Source: Limosilactobacillus rudii (GTDB lineage: Bacteria > Bacillota > Bacilli > Lactobacillales > Lactobacillaceae). From it: a DNA stretch of 64,000 nt. The position numbers were made by a program, and so were the translations under genes. The stretch covers positions 248,001-312,000 of the forward strand of contig NZ_JACIVB010000054.1 in assembly GCF_014145455.1 (NCBI RefSeq), given 5' to 3'. The notes under the pieces are model-generated. The model searched no databases. It was not told the origin of the DNA and was given only the letters and a program-made list of their open reading frames with translations. Positions 62,339-64,000 of the stretch are shown here, in pieces (the stretch's first letter is position 1; each line of letters opens with the position of its first letter).

Positions 62339-64000
62339 ATGCTTTCTCATAAAAATTTACAAGAACAAATTAAGAAGAGTGAGCCGAATAAGCAACGGTT
62401 TGCAATTAAGAAGCTGACTGTCGGCGTGGCTTCTGTTTTATTGGGTGTTACTTTTGCTGGAACTGCATCTGCTGATACGACTAATGCTAATTCAGCATCA
62501 GGGAGTGCAAGTGATGGTGCGGAACAAACTGACCATAATTTAGTTTTGAATTCAGCAAGTACTACAACGATGAAGCAAGCAACTGCTGCCGCTGATGTCC
62601 ATCAAGCTGCTGCAGCTACCAATCCGGCTGGCAATATTAAAACTCCTGTTGCTAATGGGTATGAAGCAGTCGTTAATGCCGCTGTTTCTGCTGCGATGAA
62701 GAATACTGATTCAGCAAGTACTGAACCAGTTAGTGCCAGTGCGGCAGTACAACAACCAGCAACGGCAGCTAGTGAAACATCATTATCCCAAAATAATAAT
62801 GAAACGCAATCGTCAAAAACTGAGACATTCCTGCCAACGACAACACCATCTTCTGAATATACATTTAGTACGCAAAGCTTAGCAGAAGAAAAGGTTCCAG
62901 CTGCATCTTTAGCTACAAAGGAAAATGTAAATCAAGTATATAAGATTACGATTAAAACACTCAACGTTGCAACCGGTCAACCATTAAATTCATCGAATGC
63001 AGCTTTTCAATATAATTTTAAAAATGGTGTTTTAACTAAAGAGGGGAAAACCGGTGACTACCTTTATTCTCTAGGGGTTGCGCCAACTGGTTATAAGCTC
63101 TTGAATCCAGAAATCTTAGCAGATAACTTCACGATGAATGGGAACATGGCGAATATCAAGAACAAGGATGTTGATATTACATTAAAATATGCACCAATTT
63201 CACCAATTTTAGTTCGTTATATTGATGAAGATACTGGAGAGGTGTTATCAACTTCGTCAGTTGGCGCTAATACTTCATCAACTGCCAGTTATGCTTATCT
63301 TAATGGTGATGAAAAGCAGATTGGTCCTTCTAAATTCCTTCTTCATGCGATTGAAATTCCTGGATATACCTTAGATGACCAGGCAACGTTCATTGATACT
63401 TATAACAATGTTCAATCGAAAGGTAATTTAAACTATCAAGTTCATACGTTTAAATATAAAAAAATAATGAATAATCCGAACCCTAAAGAAAGCCAAAAGG
63501 GATCGGGAGCAACGTATGGCGAATACTTTGGTCCGGAATGGGATACGATTGATCCAGCAGATATTTTTACAGTCAGCGGAGTATACGGTCAGAACTACGA
63601 AAAAGATAATGGTGACATGGAAGCTAAAATGAACCATGTGATTAGTAAGTACGAGAATCAAGGGTACACTTACATGGGTACTTTTAATTATCACCGTAAT
63701 GCTGACTGGTATAACTGGAATGAAGGAGGTACATCAATCAACTTGATCCCTAACAAAGCTGTTACGGTAAAGTTTGTTGATGAACAAGGAAATAAGTTAG
63801 CCGATGACCAGACGATTGCGTTTAATAATGACAACCCTGATCAAACCAATAATGGTATTAACCCAGCAAGTCACTGGTTTGCAAAGGGTGAATGGCACTC
63901 AACGCCTAAGAGCTTTGATGGGTATGTCTTGCGAACAACTTATGGTGCGGATCATGGACAATTTACGCCTTATCAATATGTTGTTACCTATGAGTACGCT
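62339..64000 (+). CDS. YSIRK-signal surface protein, paralog of the preceding adhesin (3' end missing)
   Basis: The frame is open from ATG 62339 to the window end, 554 codons without a stop. The start matches the previous gene closely: MLSHKNLQEQIKK, then FAIKKLTVGVASVLLG as YSIRK-type signal, TASAD as cleavage area and EQTDHNLVLNSAS, shared with the neighbour. A low-complexity stretch follows, then from about residue 205 beta-rich Mub-type sequence, with ILVRYIDEDTGEVLSTSSVG (about 297-316) and AVTVKFVDEQGNKLADDQ (about 473-490). TYMGTFNYHRNADWYNWNEG is not found in the neighbour. It is very likely another LPxTG adhesin whose end lies outside the window. Confidence 0.85.
   Translation, partial: MLSHKNLQEQIKKSEPNKQRFAIKKLTVGVASVLLGVTFAGTASADTTNANSASGSASDGAEQTDHNLVLNSASTTTMKQATAAADVHQAAAATNPAGNIKTPVANGYEAVVNAAVSAAMKNTDSASTEPVSASAAVQQPATAASETSLSQNNNETQSSKTETFLPTTTPSSEYTFSTQSLAEEKVPAASLATKENVNQVYKITIKTLNVATGQPLNSSNAAFQYNFKNGVLTKEGKTGDYLYSLGVAPTGYKLLNPEILADNFTMNGNMANIKNKDVDITLKYAPISPILVRYIDEDTGEVLSTSSVGANTSSTASYAYLNGDEKQIGPSKFLLHAIEIPGYTLDDQATFIDTYNNVQSKGNLNYQVHTFKYKKIMNNPNPKESQKGSGATYGEYFGPEWDTIDPADIFTVSGVYGQNYEKDNGDMEAKMNHVISKYENQGYTYMGTFNYHRNADWYNWNEGGTSINLIPNKAVTVKFVDEQGNKLADDQTIAFNNDNPDQTNNGINPASHWFAKGEWHSTPKSFDGYVLRTTYGADHGQFTPYQYVVTYEYA

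Noticed and set aside
1-64000. Prophage or integrated plasmid
   Set aside because: No integrase, terminase, capsid, replication or transfer gene was recognised, and no tRNA attachment site was seen.

Overview
The window is AT-rich chromosomal DNA of a low-GC Gram-positive lactic acid bacterium. Limosilactobacillus (the L. reuteri group) fits best. The reasons are very large Mub/MBG-type cell-wall adhesins with LPQTG sorting signals, YSIRK and KxYKxGKxW export signals, a T-box leader before luxS, CcpA-like cre sites and strong AGGAGG ribosome binding sites. Species is inferred; no 16S or housekeeping marker is present. There is no tRNA, rRNA, insertion sequence or CRISPR array that I can recognise.

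Layout. 1-700: the end of a thioredoxin gene, a mini-protein with a CGPNGC motif and a small membrane-protein gene interrupted by a stop. 881-5365: SGNH hydrolase, TrmH-type RNA methyltransferase, a two-component system and a GyrI-like protein. 5523-9850: HxlR regulator divergent from an Old-Yellow-Enzyme-like oxidoreductase, then a MocR regulator divergent from azlCD. 10100-13636: a LysM surface protein with a small membrane-anchored partner, then an oxidoreductase-MerR operon behind a MerR-type promoter. A hairpin family ending in ...GATGGTGTTTTT recurs four times between 5381 and 11730 and marks the borders of these modules.

13645-18910 is a three-gene anti-phage locus matching Shango: TerB_N/TerB_C protein, BrxD-like ATPase, Lhr-like helicase. 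It has its own promoter, a near-perfect LexA (SOS) box between promoter and ribosome binding site, and a strong terminator. 19079-21214 is a Crp/Fnr regulator, nucleoside phosphorylase and PnuC operon, probably for nicotinamide riboside salvage, with a cre site in the leader. 21285-24968 holds an aldo/keto reductase, CorA, a GNAT enzyme behind a terminator-like hairpin, a GRP sugar transporter and a 37-residue protein. 25035-25667 has no credible gene but contains clustered hairpins that look like a structured RNA. 25668-30983 holds a zinc alcohol dehydrogenase, a YczE-like membrane protein, a secreted metalloprotease, a methionine-type T-box with luxS, a MetQ-like binding protein and a short-chain dehydrogenase.

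31247-64000 is a surface-adhesin cluster: a 5287-residue KxYKxGKxW/LPQTG protein with about 20 MBG-like repeats and six C-terminal mucin-binding repeats, a 4728-residue YSIRK/LPQTG protein with about 17 Mub-type repeats, and the first 554 codons of a paralogous YSIRK protein cut by the window end. Half of the window therefore encodes host- or biofilm-attachment proteins. The most interesting non-obvious points are the SOS box of the defence locus, the candidate structured RNA, and the repeated terminator cassettes that flank gene modules.
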